Part shown: positions 45,800 through 58,030 of the stretch, piece after piece
Numbering within the stretch: the stretch's first letter is position 1
How the letters are laid out: each line of letters starts with the position of its first letter
The notes under the pieces: model-generated
The model's database searches: none
The model's input: the letters and a program-made list of their open reading frames with translations, nothing else
What the model was told of the DNA's origin: nothing
Translations under genes and position numbers: made by a program
Origin: Aedes albopictus
Lineage: Eukaryota; Arthropoda; Insecta; Diptera; Culicidae
Length of the DNA stretch: 64,000 nt
Assembly (NCBI RefSeq): GCF_035046485.1
Contig: NC_085138.1
Coordinates: forward strand, 21,988,440 to 22,052,439
Direction: 5' to 3'

Positions 45800-46890
45800 T
45801 AAATCTTTTAGACCGCAGCTTCAAAGATATGTTTTGTCTCTATCTTCCTTGTATATGATCTGTCAAGTGTCTAAAGAAATGTCAAACATTTTGGATGTTA
45901 TGTTTCGTGGTGCAATAAAGAATATCGGTATCATTTCATGACTTTTTCGTTAAGGGATCCGATTTTGACTGAAGAAGGAGCGGAACCTTCCTTGCGACTA
46001 TGTTGAAAATGATTACCGTAACAACTTAAGAGGGTAGTTGGTGGAACGCTTACCATTAGAGTGTACTCGTGTACGCCCCCCCACCCCCCATTCTTGGCGA
46101 AGTCATCCCTAACTATCGTACCGCAAAGTAAAGGAAGAGAGTGAAAGAGGTTTTATAATGAGTTGAAACCCACATTACCCGAGAACCCACCTCTCGGGTA
46201 TCTGATCAGCAGATTTGTGTCTTTGCTACATATTCAGATTGAAGTGATAGATTCGTATTCTCTTGTTTATATTTACATATCTGGTCTGGCGGCCACGCTA
46301 CCTCCACAAAAATATCATGACTACGGTAAATATACCTAAAATTCAACAATGGTTAAGGCAAATATTATAGAGTATAAAATCTTTGGTTAAGGACAAACGT
46401 CTTGAAATCCCGCTTCAACAGTGCATCAGAACTTCAAATGCACAAATCTCAAGAAGCATGCTTCACACAACAGTGCATTTCATTATTCTGTTCTTGCTCA
46501 CTCGTAACAAGCTTAAAATAAGAAGATCAGGTGCGCTGGTTTTGTTTACGAGGAGATTTGTGCCCTCGAAATCGTGAGTAGGTGGCGAAGTCGGCCATTG
46601 TGGCGGCCATTTTGGGATTCTAACAAGTCTGTCCTTAAGAATGATAATTTAAAACATCTGTTTTATTCGCAGAAATCACATAGTAAACAAAAAGTTCAAT
46701 TCCAGGTTGGATTCAACCTTGCTAGAAAATCAAAAAAAGCACTTGAACCACGTTACTCCTACTCGTATGACCAACAGTAGTATCCCCCCGAGACAACAAT
46801 ACCAAAAGCATAGTTTTATGTTTTATGTGTGCTTCTGATGTAGCCGTCGTTCGCCGTGTCTATACAACGCACCATTGCATCTAACCCGGT
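45800..46890. other. Low-repeat interval
   Basis: About 1.1 kb with a C-rich tract at 46074-46089 and a GTGGCGGCCATTTTGG segment at 46601. Frames of 64-68 codons have no recognisable domain. Confidence 0.4.
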
Positions 46891-46929
46891 CATCGTCGTC
46901 GTCGTCGTCGTCGTCGTCGTCATCGTCGG
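46891..46929 (+). repeat. (CGT)n microsatellite
   Basis: About 12 CGT/CAT triplets. It encodes a poly-Asp or poly-Thr run in overlapping minus-strand frames that otherwise lack domains. Confidence 0.95.
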
Positions 46930-48543
46930 TGTGCCTGCCCTGTAGACTAGGTTGCACACATAGGATGGATGTGGTGTGGTATGCTGCGTTGACTGTGCGC
47001 TTCCTGCCATTCAATTCCAAGTAGTAGTCGCGTCCTCATTCCCCACTTGTTGCCACCCGGTTTTGAACTATCGTTTGCCTACCCAACAGCGTAGTCGGTT
47101 GCATAGGGAGCAAGCTGGAGATCAGCCAGCAGCTACCCGAGCTCCAAAATCTCCCCCTGCTGCCTTGGTTTGTTGAACTTGCGGGGAGAGCGCACATAAA
47201 TTTGACTTATGCGCTGCGATGCCTTGGACGATCCATGCTCTCTCGACGCGGCGGTCGGTGTGTTCATTCGTAGGGAACACTGCAACTCTCACACTGCCAG
47301 CTACCACTTAGACCAAGTTATCCTCTATGAGTGTTTCTATTTCCATCGGAATCTATGTGTTGTTCAATGCCTTCTTGCCTGGTTATTACGAAGTTTCCTT
47401 TCTCCTTCTTTGGGGCCTGCTGGTGCTAGTCTTGGTTCGTTGCTCCATCGCATCGCTAGGAAAATTGAGCAACCCGATCAGCCACGTGTGTTAGTTTGTG
47501 TGGCCCCGCCGGACTCGCCCGTCTTCAAAGGAGAACGTGGGCACCAAGATGAAGGGAAAAAGGGTTTTTGAACTTTAATAAGGTCATCTCGGTGGTAATT
47601 TCATTGTTCCCTCGGTTATCTCCCTTTTTCGGTTGATTCGGATGATAAATGGCTTTTCCTAGCCCCCTTTTCTTTATGGACCCGAGAAAATCTAATAAAA
47701 ACCCTTCATTTCACATAAAACTCCTTCCGAAGCGAATAAAGCAATGGGAACGAGAAAGGGTTTTCTGTTTCAACCTGTATGTTGGGAACATCGACCCCGA
47801 AAAGGGATGTGATTGACTGTGTGTGGCAATTGAGGGAAACCAACCGACTCAGCTAGAACCTAGGACTGGTTCAGGTGAAAGCACACCTGTATTTAATAAT
47901 AACCTGACGAGTAGTGCTAGAACTGGACGTGATGTAACCCATGCGGCACGACGATAATGTTTGTTGTCTCTCCTGTTTCCCAATCCCAAACATTAGGCAT
48001 TTGGTCCGGCACACGGTCCGTGTGTGATTAGAGCACAGCCCTAATGATAGAGGAAGAATGCGGACCCTAGCAGAAGGTCCGAAACGTTGACCGGGATCAA
48101 AAGCGGTCAGCTCTTGCTCGAGGCCATCGAAAAGCGATCGAGGGATCTGAGTACCTGTCGCCGTGCGAAAGTGTGCTGTTCCTGGCTAATACCCTTTTCG
48201 AAACGGATGATCTATGGACACCTGCTTTTTCTAGCCAATTGGCTGATCCTGGATGGTTGTTGCATACGAATTTGGTATATATAATTTAAAACCAATTTGT
48301 GAGGCAACTTTTGGCATTCACTTACGACAGGAAGGAAGAAAGTAGTTAGCTATATAGTAATAATTGCTGTGTCTGCAGAAGCCAGCAAATCCGGTAGAGT
48401 ACTTATGATACATCCTTTATGGAGGCAAACAGTTAGTTGAAATAAAATGAGCGCTGATGACGTCTGGGTCTGATTTCTGGTCGGTCAAGGATCTAATCGT
48501 TATACAAATTAAAATTCGTTAAATTAATTGAAGTATGTAACTG
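46930..48543. other. Low-repeat interval, no confident gene
   Basis: About 1.6 kb, comparatively free of repeats. The longest frame, 120 codons at 47209-47571 on the plus strand, has a Leu-rich middle but no motif I recognise and no clear start context. It could contain untranslated or intronic sequence of a host gene. Confidence 0.4.
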
Positions 48544-48545
48544 TA

Positions 48546-48719
48546 AAGCGGACCCCACACGAGCATCAATACTTCTTCAATATGGATACATTTTGTCAGA
48601 ATTTTCAAAATCAAAAGATTTTCCAAAGATGCAGTGGAAAAACCATGAACTTGACGAAAATTCCGTCAAAAAATACCGATACATATTGATGGAGTATTGA
48701 TGCTCGTGAGGGGACCGCT
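48546..48719. mobile_element. 174-bp MITE with TA duplication
   Basis: The left end is AAGCGGACCCCACACGAGC and the right end in reverse complement is AGCGGTCCCCTCACGAGC, both followed by ATCAATACT. TA precedes at 48544-48545 and follows at 48720-48721. It is non-coding. Confidence 0.8.
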
Positions 48720-48854
48720 TAACCAGTTGGAATTCACTTGTTCACATCATCCACATGTCAGTAGCGAATACAAGCCGATCATATGGCAAGCTGCTGTTGT
48801 CAACTTTGGAAACAGGTCCAGGAAAACAAGCGGTGCTTGTACTGTAACGCCCAA

Positions 48855-48895
48855 TTGTCCCATGTTAAATTGGAATCCAATATACCATGGGACAA
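48855..48895. repeat. Short hairpin TTGTCCCATG
   Basis: TTGTCCCATG and its inverse flank a loop containing ATTGGAATCCAAT, itself a small palindrome. It is probably the core of a decayed element. No target duplication was found. Confidence 0.6.
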
Positions 48896-49283
48896 CTATG
48901 CGTAGAACGGCAGAGTAAGTGCTGAAACCAGTGTGGCATTGTATGTCTTTGAAGCGTACCGTTGAATTCCCGGTTTCGATCACGTGCAATAGTAGTGTCC
49001 CACTTCATCAGTCCCACTACTCCTATCCAAAACAATGTTTAATGTGAAATCTAGCGTAACATTTGAAAAGAACCTATCTGCTTTTTGTAAACAAATATGT
49101 ATCTGTTTTTGTAGGGCCTTAACTGATAGCTAGAAGCTATCCCCCTGGGCGCCACTTTTTGCCTTTCTCGTACACTAAGTGTACTGGAAAGGCTATATGT
49201 TCACTCCAAAAATGACTTTTTGATAGAAGGCCCGGAGGGTCGAGTCACATATACCAATCGACTCAGCTCGACGAATTGAGGTG

Positions 49284-49350
49284 ATGCCTGTGTGTGTATG
49301 TGTGTGTGTGTATGTGTGTGCGTGTGTGTGTATGTGTGTATGTGTGTGTA
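49284..49350 (+). repeat. (TG)n microsatellite
   Basis: Interrupted TGTGTGTATGTGTG run of nearly 70 bp. A related CACATACA run is present in the copy at 14.87 kb, so the microsatellite is part of the family. Confidence 0.95.
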
Positions 49351-49529
49351 CAAAAAACTCACATCACTTTTTGGCAGTAAACCTCAACCGATTTTAATGA
49401 CCGATGGTTCATTCGACGCGGCATATAGTCCCATTGTTTCCTATTGAAAATGGTTCGGATCGGTCCAGCCGTTCCGGAGTTATGGCCATTTAAGTGTTCC
49501 GGATCGGTACCCCTGGGAGGGGCCAGACA

Positions 49530-50255
49530 TGAAAACGTAACAAACCCATGCATGCGACATATCAAACCACGGCATTTTTGATCATCTGATAAATGGTAAG
49601 CAGGAAAATAGCCTCAGACCATATCTGAACCGGTAGTGTTACGGAACCGGTTCCGGATGTCCCGCCGGAAGTGGCCACATTTAAAAGAGAACCAAACCCA
49701 TGCATGCGACACATCAAACAGCGGCATTTCCGATAATCTGATGAACGGTTAGCAGGAAAATAGTCTCAGATCATATCAGAACCGGTAGTCTTCCGGAACC
49801 GGTTCTGGATGTCCCGCTGGAAGTTGCCAAACATGAAAGAGAACCAAACCTATGCATGCGACACATCAAACAGCGGCATTTTTGATAATGTGATGAACGG
49901 TTAGCAGGAAAGCAGTAGCAGACCATATCTGAACCAGTAGTGTTCCGGAACCGGTTCTGGGTGTTCCGCCGGAAGTGACCAAATATAAAGTTGAACATAC
50001 AGTCGAACCTCCATGAGTCGATGTTCCTTGACTCGATATCGACTCATGGAGGTAAATTTTCCCATACTGAACAATAATTTCTGGGTTACTATGATGGTCC
50101 CCCTAAAAAGCTTCCCAAAGGATTTTTGTTCCACTACTCGATATTTCCTTGAGTCGATGGTCCCTTCAATATCGACTCATGGAGGTTTTACTGTAACTCA
50201 TTCATGCGACACATCAAACAGCGGCATTTTCGGTAGCCTGATAAACGGTTAGCCG
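49530..50255 (+). repeat. 152-bp tandem units within the composite element
   Basis: Units carry CATGCATGCGACAC, ATCAAACAGCGGCAT, GGTTAGCAGGAAAA and CCGGAACCGGTTCTGG. The GCATGCGACA motif recurs at about 49550, 49702 and 49854, then once more at about 50204 after an inserted MITE. Confidence 0.85.
50000..50193. mobile_element. 194-bp pogo/Tigger-like MITE
   Basis: The left end is CAGTCGAACCTCCATGAG and the right end in reverse complement is CAGTAAAACCTCCATGAG, flanked by TA at 49998-49999 and 50194-50195. CAGT ends with a TA target are typical of pogo-type elements. A further inner copy of ACTCATGGAGG (50040) pairs with the left end. It is inserted in a 152-bp repeat unit. Confidence 0.85.
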
Positions 50256-50689
50256 GAAAACAGTATCAGCACCAAATGCGGTAAGATTTTCTAACAAGTA
50301 TCCCGATGTCAGTGGGAGCTTTAGAATCCTAGGTTGGCGGTGATATTGGCTATGGTTGCTACGTTGCTTTTGGTAACATGTGTTACCGCGTTTGAAGCGC
50401 ATTTGGGCACCGTTTGGATCTTGAACGCACACAGCAATAGCTCGAATTGAACCGGAATTTTACCGCATTGTTTGCTAATAAAAATGGTTCGGATCGGTCG
50501 AGGCGTTCCGAAGTTATGGCCATTTCAGTGGCTTGTACCAGCACCGGTGGATCTGACCGTATATAAAACTGAACCAATCCATCATGCGACACTTAAAACT
50601 GCGGCGATTTTTGTAACTTTTAGCATGGCTTACGGATTTTATGCGGAAATGAACTCTGGAGACCAGAAACTCCACCATTTCGGTCCAAA

Positions 50690-51065
50690 ATTCAAGATGG
50701 AAGCCTAATATTCTAGATGGCGGCTCCAAATTCAAGATGGCGGCTGTTTAATGGAGTTTAAGGACCTGACACCATGCTCTTTGGGTATACATATTTGATA
50801 TGGGGAAAAAGTCTGGACTCCAAAATTAACGACCAGAATATCCAAGATGGCGGTTCAACATTCAATATGGTGGCTGTTTAATTGAGTTTCAGGTTCTAAA
50901 ACCTTGCAATTGTATGTATATTTGGTATTGATAAGATGTCTGGAGTCCAAAAATTACGATTAAAATATCCAAGATGGCGACAAAAATATCCGAGATTGCG
51001 TCTCAAAATTGAAGATGGCGACTGTTTAATGGAGGTTTGGGACTTGAAACTATGCAAAATGGGTA
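50690..51065 (+). repeat. AAGATGGCG-rich repeat block, left part
   Basis: Units share TCTGGACTCCAAAA, ATATCCAAGATGGCG, GGCTGTTTAATGGAG and a TGGGTAT region. The block is split by the element at 51066-52280 and continues to about 52640. It is non-coding. Confidence 0.8.
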
Positions 51066-52280
51066 CCCAAGTAACCATTAAGCCGTAAAAATGGCATTCA
51101 ATCGGTTCTATAGTCGAATATATTTAGAACCTGGCTAACAGAGCTAATTGGTTCTATATCCTCTATTTAAAGGAGCTGCTCAAAAGCCACTTTTTGGCGC
51201 ATTATTCGGATGATATACGGCCAACTTCAAAATTCCGAAACAGGTCTCTGGAGCGGGAGTTGTCAAAAGTGAGACGAAGAAAAAAGAAAAAAATATTTTG
51301 TTTATCTCCTATTCTTTTCTCATTTCTTTTGCTTCCACTGAAGTTACTTTTTTGCTGTATGACCCAGATTCCAGCTGTTGTCCGCCGGGTTCCTGATCGA
51401 AAGTCCAAGTCCATTTGCGTTTTCCATCTGCTCCACCGATGCACCATGTGATCAAACTAGTATTGAAACCATGCAAAATAATAGTTTGGGTATCTCGGCG
51501 GTTCAAAATGATAATTTAGTGGTCAATTTGGTGGCGACGAATGCAGGAAGAGAAGAGATGCAGGAGAAGCAAAATGTATATAAATGGTCGGAAAACGTTG
51601 CAGCTCCTATTCCGCAGCGTTTTCCGAACGGATCTGGAATTTGTAGAACTAATAAACTATGAGAACCATATCTGGAATCACCACATTTGCTTGAAAGATT
51701 CCATTATCTTTTGAACAATAGCATTCCGAGCAGCATTCGTTGAATGACAACAACAATGATCCTGTTCCCCCGATCCCGATCCGTTAACATTAAGGACAAG
51801 GTATTTGGAGTACATAGCTCAAAATCTCTAGAGCACCGTTTTTTAGAACCGTTGGACGGATTTGAATAAAAATGCATCACGCTAATTGTTCAGTGGTTGT
51901 CAACAGCGTGATGCATTTTAATCCAAATCCGTTCAACGGTTCTAAAAAACGGTGCTCTAGAAATTTTGAGCAATGTACTCCAAATACCTTGTCCTTAATG
52001 TTAAAATGTATTAGTCATGACCGACTTGAGTCTGTTTTGGTCGAAACCAATTTTGATTGATAAAAACGTCATGTACTTCAAGCCAAGCTTCAAGCCCTGT
52101 GACAGCACTGACAAACTTCTTTAGAGCTTGTAGGCTTTATATAAGCATTCAGGGCTTATTTTGGTTCTTACTGTTCATAGTGCCTATAAGCATTAGGAAT
52201 GCTTATATAAAGCTTTCTAGCACTGAAAAGCTGTTCAATGTCCGTTATTGTGCGTGGAACAGTGCTTAGTGGTTACCTGG
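51066..52280. mobile_element. 1.2-kb TIR element splitting the repeat block
   Basis: The left end is CCCAAGTAACCATTAAGC and the right end in reverse complement is CCAGGTAACCACTAAGC. The sequences on both sides (...ATGGGTA and TATATTTGATATGGGG) belong to the same repeat unit, so the unit was interrupted by this insertion. A TA or ATA duplication is likely but cannot be fixed exactly. It contains a second, foldback MITE at 51784-52004. Confidence 0.75.
51784..52004. mobile_element. 221-bp foldback MITE with TTAA at both ends
   Basis: The left arm begins TTAACATTAAGGACAAGG and the right arm is its inverse, CCTTGTCCTTAATGTTAA. Each arm is about 98 bp with few mismatches, through GAGCACCGTTTTTTAGAACC and TGCATCACGCT, with a loop of about 22 bp. 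TTAA at the ends would suit a piggyBac-type target, but it is also part of the inverted repeat, so this is only suggestive. Confidence 0.85.
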
Positions 52281-52640
52281 ATATATTTGATATGGGGAAA
52301 AAAATCTGGACTCCAAAAATGACAGAGTATCCAAGATGGTGGTCTAAAATCTAAGATGGCAACTCAAAACTCAAAATGACTATAAGAATATCCAAGATGG
52401 CGACCAAAATATCCAAGATGGCGTCACAAAATTCAAGATGGCGGTATAAACGTCATGATGGCAGCTGTTTTATGGAGGTTTAGGCTCTAAAACCGTTCAA
52501 TATGGGTGTATCTGGTATTGGGAAGAAGTCTGGAGTCCAAAAATAGCGACCAGAATTTCCAAGCTGCCGGACTTAAATCCTAAATGGCGGCTCAAATTTC
52601 AAGATTGTGGCTGTTTTTTAAGAGTTCAAGGCTCAAAAAC
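52281..52640 (+). repeat. AAGATGGCG-rich repeat block, right part
   Basis: Continuation of the units from 50690, with AAGATGGCG or close variants near 52333, 52353, 52394, 52414 and 52434. Two copies of the TCTGGA(C/G)TCCAAAA segment are seen. Confidence 0.8.
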
Positions 52641-52782
52641 CAAAAACCAGATAAACGATATGATCTCTGATGCCATGAAAGGGATTTCTGTTAAACGTAT
52701 GAAAGTGCGATATTCACTTGAGTTGTGTTCAAATGTGTTTTCGGAGGCACGAGAAAGGCACCATCACCGCTAGGTGGATTAA

Positions 52783-53145
52783 TAAGGGTTTTTTAATTCG
52801 AGCCATTTCAAGATTATCAATAATTCAGAGTTCCAGAAAAAAAATCTAAAGAAATGAATCATTCCAATAATTCAGGATTTTATCCACAGTTATCAAACTC
52901 GTTTTTCTCGCAAACCACAAAAAAAAAATCGCCAAGTATCTCTCTAAGAGTACTACTTCAATCTTATCATAGAAATTTAACCAAATAACTATCTTGGTTG
53001 AATGTTTAAATTTTGTGATTTTCTTTCAAGGAATACAAAAACAACATGCTAAAAATTCCGAATTTGTCGGAATCGGTTGATAAAGATAAGGGCTTTCTAG
53101 AACCTGCTATATAGTGTAGTTGCTCAAAATTCACAAATTTTTACT
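52783..53145. other. AT-rich spacer
   Basis: About 360 bp between the composite element and the next degenerate array. I see no gene or element. Confidence 0.5.
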
Positions 53146-54566
53146 ATTGAACACTAGTCATGCTATGTGCAAAAAACCTGGGATTTTTATGAATTTCGCA
53201 AGGGACACCTTCACAAATTCCTTCATGTTTTTCTTCAGGAACTTCTTCAGGAATATGTGCTTCATGAGTCCTTCCATGGACGCCTTGAGGAGCTGAGATA
53301 GTGTTTGTTTCAAGGACTTGTTCCAAGAAATGCTTCAGAAATTCCTTATACGATTTCTTCAGAAATTTGACAGCTTCTTCTGTAAGAATGTATCGACGAT
53401 TCACTCCAGGAATTTTCACATAGCTTCCTTCAGTGATTCTATCATTGATTCATCCAAAGATTTCTTCAAGCATTCCTTTAAGGATTTCACCAGACAATCC
53501 TCCGGGAATTTTCCCTTGAATATCTTTAGAGGTTCCACCAGTTATTTTTCCAGTGCTTTTTATGAGAATTCCTGAAGGAATTTCTCCAGGAATTTCCGAA
53601 ATTTCACCACAGTTCCTTCTAGGTTTTTCTGCATGTATTTCTTCAGGGAATTCTTCATATATTCCTTCGAGATTTCCGCTAAAGATTACTCCTATAATTC
53701 CATATGCAATTATTCCAAATAATTGTGCAGGAATTTCTTTCAGGAATTATTTCAGAAAATTTTATCAGAAATTTTTCAAAAATAAATCTAGGAATTCCTT
53801 TAAAATTCTGCACAAAAAATATTCAAGGGTACATCTAAAAGAATCAATAATTCGTTAAGAAATTACTGCAAGCATGGATTCTTTCAGGGGTTTCAAGACA
53901 AATTCTTAGTCAAGAAAATTCTTGTGGGATTTCCCAAGGAATTCATCAGGAGATTGCTTCCGGGATTTCTAAAGGAGTTCCTTCAGGAATTTCTCCAAGT
54001 ATTTCTCCAAGAATTTCTCTAGAGATTCACTCGAGAACACCTTCGTGATTCTTTCAGGAGCAATTTCAGGGATTATCTTTAAAATTCCTCCAGAGATTTC
54101 TCTGGGAACTCTGCAAGATTTCACCATTGATTCCTTCAGGAATTATTCCAGGAATTCCTTTGGGAATTCTTGCAGGGATTCCTCAAAAAAATCAACCAGC
54201 CATCCCTCCAGCAATTCCGCCACAGATTTCTCCAAAAATAATTCCTCTAGAGATTCTTCCAGTAGTTCTCCTAAAGAACCCTCCAGGAATTCTTACTGGC
54301 ACTCCGTCAAAAACTCATCCAGAGATTCCTCCAGAAAATTTCTCCAGGTTCTCCAGGGGTTCCTCCAAGAATTCCTTCAAGAATTCCTTCAAGAATTCCT
54401 TCAGAATTAATCTAGGGATTCCAGCGAGAATTTATGCAAGGATTCTTCCAGGAATTCCTATAGAGATTTCCCCAACAAATTTCTCAAGAAATTCCTCCAG
54501 GAATTCCTCTAGAAATTTCTCCAGGCATTCTTCCAGGAATTCCTTCCGAAATTCGTTAATGAAATA

Positions 54567-54781
54567 GGGTATTGGTTCCCTTATTAAGCATGTGGCTCCC
54601 ATTTTAATCCCACGAAAAACAAAGGGTTGAAGCGCTGTTTGTTTTGTTTCTTATTTTTGTATTTTTTGTTAGAAGTGAGCTCCCATGAAAACAAAAAGAA
54701 CGGAGTCAATCGGTGGCGTAATCGCTTGTTTTCGAATAGGATGAAAATGGGAGCATGAGATTACTGATGGCACACATACCC
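54567..54781. mobile_element. 215-bp MITE with TA duplication
   Basis: The left end is GGGTATTGGTTCCC and the right end in reverse complement is GGGTATGTGTGCCATC. Both arms contain CATG followed by GGCTCCCATTTT or TGCTCCCATTTT. TA lies at 54565-54566 and 54782-54783. It interrupts the degenerate array. Confidence 0.75.
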
Positions 54782-54913
54782 TATTTTAGGAATTACACTA
54801 GAGATTCCTCTAGGAATTTCTCCAGGAATTCCTCCAGAGATTTTTCAAGGCTTGCCTTCATGCATTCCTCTAGGAATTTCTCCAAACGTTCCTCCAGTGA
54901 CTCCCCCACCCTA

Positions 54914-55011
54914 ATAGCACACATGTTCTACACTAGTATATGTCACTTATATATGACTAAATTTGGTCGTGTAAGAGTAACGTAAACTTATGTAGAATAT
55001 GTGTGCAAGAA
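54914..55011. mobile_element. Small TIR element, about 98 bp
   Basis: AGCACACATGTTCTACA at the left is matched by TGTAGAATATGTGTGC at the right, separated by AT-rich sequence containing TATATGTCACTTATATATG. There is no clear target duplication. It lies in the degenerate array. Confidence 0.65.
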
Positions 55012-57237
55012 TTCCATCAAGAATTAACCCAGGAATTCCCCAATGAATTTCTTCAGGGATTCCTTGGAAAACCCCTCCGGAAAAGGAAATTGATCTAAGA
55101 ATTCCTCCAGAAATTCCTCCAGAGATTTCTGAAGCAATAATTCCAGGAATTTCTCCAGAAAATTCTCCAAGAAGTTCTCCAGGGATTCCTTCAAAAATTT
55201 CTCCCAAAAATCTTCCAAAAATTCAGGATCTTTTCCAGAGATTCCTCAATAAGTTGCTTCAGGGACTCCCACTAGAAAATCCTCCAGAATTACCTACTGG
55301 AAATTATACAGGAATTCCTCCAGACATTCTTCCACACATTCCTCCAGATATTCATCCATTTATGTCTCCAGGCATTCCTCTAGGTCAGGATTTCATTCAG
55401 GAATCCCTCCGGGGATTGATTGAGGAATTCCTCTAGAAACTCCTACAGACAGGGATTTCTTCAGAAATTCTAGGAATTCCTCCCGGAATTTATTCAAAAA
55501 TTGCTCCAGGAATTTCTCCATGAATTTCTACAGAAATTCCTATTGGAATTCCTACAGAAATTCTTCCAGACATACCTCCAGGAATTCCTCAAAGGATTTC
55601 TCAAGCGATTACTCCAGGAATTCCTCTGGGCATTTCTCCAGGATTGCATCCTAGAATTTCACCAGGAATTTCTTCAGAAATTCCTCCAGGAATATCTCCA
55701 GCAGTTGTTCAAGAAATTTCTCCAGAATTTCGCTCAGAAATTTTTTCGGAGATTCGTACAGTAATTCCTTTAGGAGTTTTTTCAGGATATCCTCCAGGAA
55801 TTTCTTCAGAGATTGCTCCAGGAATTGCTTCAGGGATTTATCCGGGAATTCCACCAGAAATTCCTTAAGGGATTCATCCAGAAATTTATGCAGGAATTCC
55901 ACAAGGGAATCCTCCAAGTATTCATGCAGAATTTTTTCCAAGAATTGCTTCAGGGATTTCGCTACGAATTTCTCCTGGACCAGGAGTCCTGGTAATCGCC
56001 TGGAAATTCAGGAATTCTTCCGAGGATTCCTTAGGAATTCCTCCAGATATTCTTCCAAGGATTCCTCCTAGAATTCCTTCAGAAGCTCCTCTAGGATTTC
56101 ATTCCAGAGTTCCTTCAGTAACTCCTCCCAGAGCTCCTTCAGTAACTCCTCCCAGATTTTCTCCACGGATTCCTCCAGGAATTCTTTCAAGGACTGTTCC
56201 AGGAATTTCTGCAGAGACTCCTCCAGGAAATTTCTCGCGGGATTCTTCCAAGAACTCTCCTAGCAATTTCAGCAGGAATTCCTCCAGGGTCTCCTCTTCA
56301 AATTCCTCAAGGGATTTCGTTAGGAGTTTTTCCAGAAGTTCCTCCATGTATTCCTCCAGGATTTTGTCCAGAGATTCCTCCAGAAATTGCTTTAACGATT
56401 CCTCCAGAGATTTAAAAATATACTTCAAGGATCCCTCCAGGAATTCCTCTAGAAATTTCTTAGAGGATTCTTTCCGAAATTTCTCTAGGGATTCCTCCAA
56501 GAATTCATCCAAGATTTCCTCCAGGTATAGTGTCAGAAATTCCTTAGGGATTCTCCCGGGAATTTCTCCAACGATTCTTTCAGAGATTCATCCCCGAATT
56601 GCTTCAGGGTTTGCTCCAGAAATCCCAGCAGGGATGTCCTCAGGAATTCCTCAAAGGAATTCATCAGAAGATTCCTCTAGGAATCCCTCCAGAAATGCCT
56701 CTAAGGGTTCCTCAAGGGTTTCAGGGATTGCTCCACGAATTCATCCAGGAATTTTTCCAAGAAGTCTTTCCTCCAAGGATTGCTACAAGAACTTCGCTAG
56801 GGCTTTCTCCACGCCAGGAATTTGCCCAGAAGTTCCTCCAGAGATTCCACCAGGAATTTTCCTCTAGGAATTTCTTCAAGATTTTCTTCAGGGATTCCTC
56901 CATGGAATCCTCAAAAGATTTCTTCTGAAATTATCACAGGAATTCTTTCAGGAATTCATCCAGGGATTCCTCCGGGAATTCCTCCAGAGATTCCTCCAGA
57001 GTTTCCTGCAGAAATTCCCCAGTAATTTCTTCAGGAATTCTTCCAGGGCTTCATCCAGAAATACCTCCTGGTATTTAGCCAGGAATTTTCCCAGAAATTC
57101 TTCTGGGGACTGCTCCAGGGATTACTCCAGGAATTCCTCTGGTGATTTCTTAAAAAAATCTGTTCCAGGAATATACCCAAGAATTTCTCCAGGATTGTCT
57201 GAAGATTTCGAGGAACTCCTTCAGCGATTTGTATTCG

Positions 57238-57510
57238 ATTAGCGAGTTCAGATAGCAAGCGATTTTCTGTTAAAATGCACCCATAGTTTCAGTCCTTCTA
57301 TCATAGTTCTATGATGTAGTAAGTTCGAAGTTTATATTGAAAAAAATATAGGTTTTAAATGCAATTGTTGATTTTTTATTGCTCAAAAATCAATTAATTA
57401 TGAAAAGTTTTGATTTGTTTATGGAACTTTTATAGTTTATTAGTGCTTCTACCCCTACTTATTTATTGGCAATTTTTGAATTTTTTATGGATTTTTTTTA
57501 TAATTTATTA
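57238..57510 (+). mobile_element. Half copy of the 61.6-62.6 kb foldback element
   Basis: GCGAGTTCAGATAGCAAGCG, then TTTTTTATTGCTCAAAAATC, TTTATGGAACTTTTATAG and TTATTAGTGCTTCTACCCC follow the same order as the spacer and right arm of the element at 61648-62637. The left arm is missing, and the copy is diverged. Confidence 0.65.
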
Positions 57511-57734
57511 TGTTTAATTAGCTGCCTTAAAAAGACGATTGGTTCAAATGGCATAACTTTCAATATAGTTGCATAAAAATCATATGAACTGATTAATGTC
57601 CAAGTGTATTGCTTGAGTAGTCTCTGATTGTGTTCTGTGAGCTCCTGTAAGCATAATAGATTATACAACATAACTCTATAAAGCCTAAACATAAACTTCA
57701 ATTGCTGTAGATGCTGAATTTTAAATATCATATT

Positions 57735-57980
57735 AGTTTGGATGGTCCCAGCTGATCTATCCATTGAACTTCCAGAAGATTTACTGGACATGATAGATTA
57801 CATATCGTAGCTTTGTAAAATAAAAAAAAAAAACATTACATCCGTATTCCGTATACTTCAGGATGTAATATCAAGAACGATTTGGGATATCCCCACAGAT
57901 CTGATACTGTCTATTGAACTTACAGATGACTTACTGGACATGATAGAATGCAAGTCGTACCTTTGTATAATGAAAAAAAG
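57735..57980 (+). repeat. Two tandem units of about 146 bp
   Basis: TATCCATTGAACTTCCAG, GACTTACTGGACATGATAGA and CGTAGCTTTGTA-like segments occur twice about 146 bp apart. It is non-coding. A 97-codon minus frame nearby (57498-57791) has no recognised domain. Confidence 0.65.
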
Positions 57981-58030
57981 TTACTGTTTCATTCGTAAAC
58001 TTTGGGATCTTCACTCACCTTCGCAGTTAT

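Larger units (their letters stand above)
49158..52782 (+). mobile_element. Composite element of the 'GCCTTTCTCGT' family, 3.6 kb
   Basis: The left terminus TTTGCCTTTCTCGTACAC (49158) is matched by an inverse ACGAGAAAGGCA near the right end (52749-52760). The interior has, in order: a TG microsatellite, degenerate TTCGGATCGGTC units, 152-bp tandem units, AAGATGGCG-rich units of about 140-200 bp, and nested MITEs. There is no intact coding frame. A related terminal piece in opposite orientation is at 14706-15017. Whether it transposes as one unit is uncertain. Confidence 0.6.
53150..57235. repeat. Degenerate GGAATTCC-family array, 4.1 kb
   Basis: The theme is GGAATTCCTCCAG, GGAATTTCTCCAG and AGAGATTCCTCC at 12- to 15-bp steps, more diverged than in 1-1650. 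Open frames of 60-173 codons on both strands give Ser/Arg/Asn, Ile/Pro or Phe/Leu/Glu/Lys periodic peptides and are repeat shadows. Two MITEs are inserted at 54567-54781 and 54914-55011. Confidence 0.88.

Noticed and set aside
54045..56928. Many 60-173-codon frames in the 53-57 kb array
   Set aside because: Same reason: a degenerate 12- to 15-bp repeat produces periodic peptides on both strands.
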